35,831 nucleotides of DNA from positions 1-35,831 of the forward strand of contig CAZWCX010000074.1 in assembly GCA_964632945.1 (NCBI GenBank), in the 5' to 3' direction. The DNA is from CAZWCX01 sp964632945. Its GTDB lineage: Bacteria; Planctomycetota; MHYJ01; WSZJ01; CAZWCX01. A program made the position numbers and the translations under genes. Shown here piece after piece: positions 35,764 through 35,831 of this stretch (within the stretch, counting starts at the first letter, position 1; every line of letters starts with the position of its first letter). The notes below the pieces were generated by a model. The model saw only the letters and a list, made by a program, of their open reading frames with translations. It did not search any database and had not been told where the DNA came from.

Positions 35764-35831
35764 CTCCCCGTATTTATTTAGGGTCTTCAGGCTTTTGAGT
35801 GGGTCCGGCTCCTTGCGTGGGCGCTTTCTGG
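35764..35831. other. downstream flank of the CRISPR array
   Basis: 68 nt, AT-richer at first (TATTTATTTA at 35771-35780), with no repeat copy and no gene visible before the window ends. Confidence 0.6.

Overview
This is a 35.8 kb chromosomal stretch from a very GC-rich bacterium. The Ser/Thr kinase with its long extended-TPR tail, including a kinase C-lobe of a type common in planctomycetes, suggests Planctomycetota or a related lineage. That placement is an inference from protein style only, because no rRNA or marker gene is present.

Positions 1-17,879 look like ordinary chromosome. In order they hold the 3' end of a 3-hydroxyacyl-CoA dehydrogenase, recN, a secreted M23 metallopeptidase, a transmembrane Ser/Thr kinase with repeated TPRs, a membrane-linked MutS-domain ATPase, two Cys-motif membrane proteins on the minus strand, an ABC-F ATPase (minus), a DPRW-motif protein (plus), a small uncharacterised protein (minus), and a two-gene minus-strand unit (a 3-TM protein and a DCC-family thiol oxidoreductase-like protein). 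About 1.3 kb with no convincing gene follows (17,880-19,196), with visibly less extreme base composition.

Positions 19,197-35,763 form one complete type III-B CRISPR-Cas locus, all on the plus strand. The effector unit is cas6, cas10/cmr2, cmr3, cmr4, cmr5, a fused cmr6-cmr1 gene with an extra C-terminal domain, and a CARF protein with a HEPN-type RNase motif. After a terminator-like hairpin and a 14-bp palindrome comes the adaptation unit: a TPR/primase-polymerase/Cys-cluster protein (CRISPR-associated primase-polymerase, CAPP type), cas1 with a low-complexity insertion, and cas2. A 269-nt leader and an array of 43 repeats of 37 nt with 42 spacers (33-39 nt) follow. The array ends inside the window.

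Expected workings: Cas6 cuts the array transcript at the repeat, leaving an 8-nt AUUGAAAC handle. The Cmr complex binds complementary RNA, Cmr4 cuts it, and Cas10, whose GGDD motif is intact, makes cyclic oligoadenylate that activates the CARF-HEPN RNase. CAPP, Cas1 and Cas2 would capture new spacers.

The most striking observation is in the spacers. Read as crRNA guides, most are antisense to plausible coding frames. At least five cover a Shine-Dalgarno plus ATG junction in antisense, and I found no clear case in sense. Two adjacent spacers overlap by 25 nt, and another pair shares 20 nt. Together with the primase-polymerase, this makes the mechanism of spacer choice in this locus worth studying.
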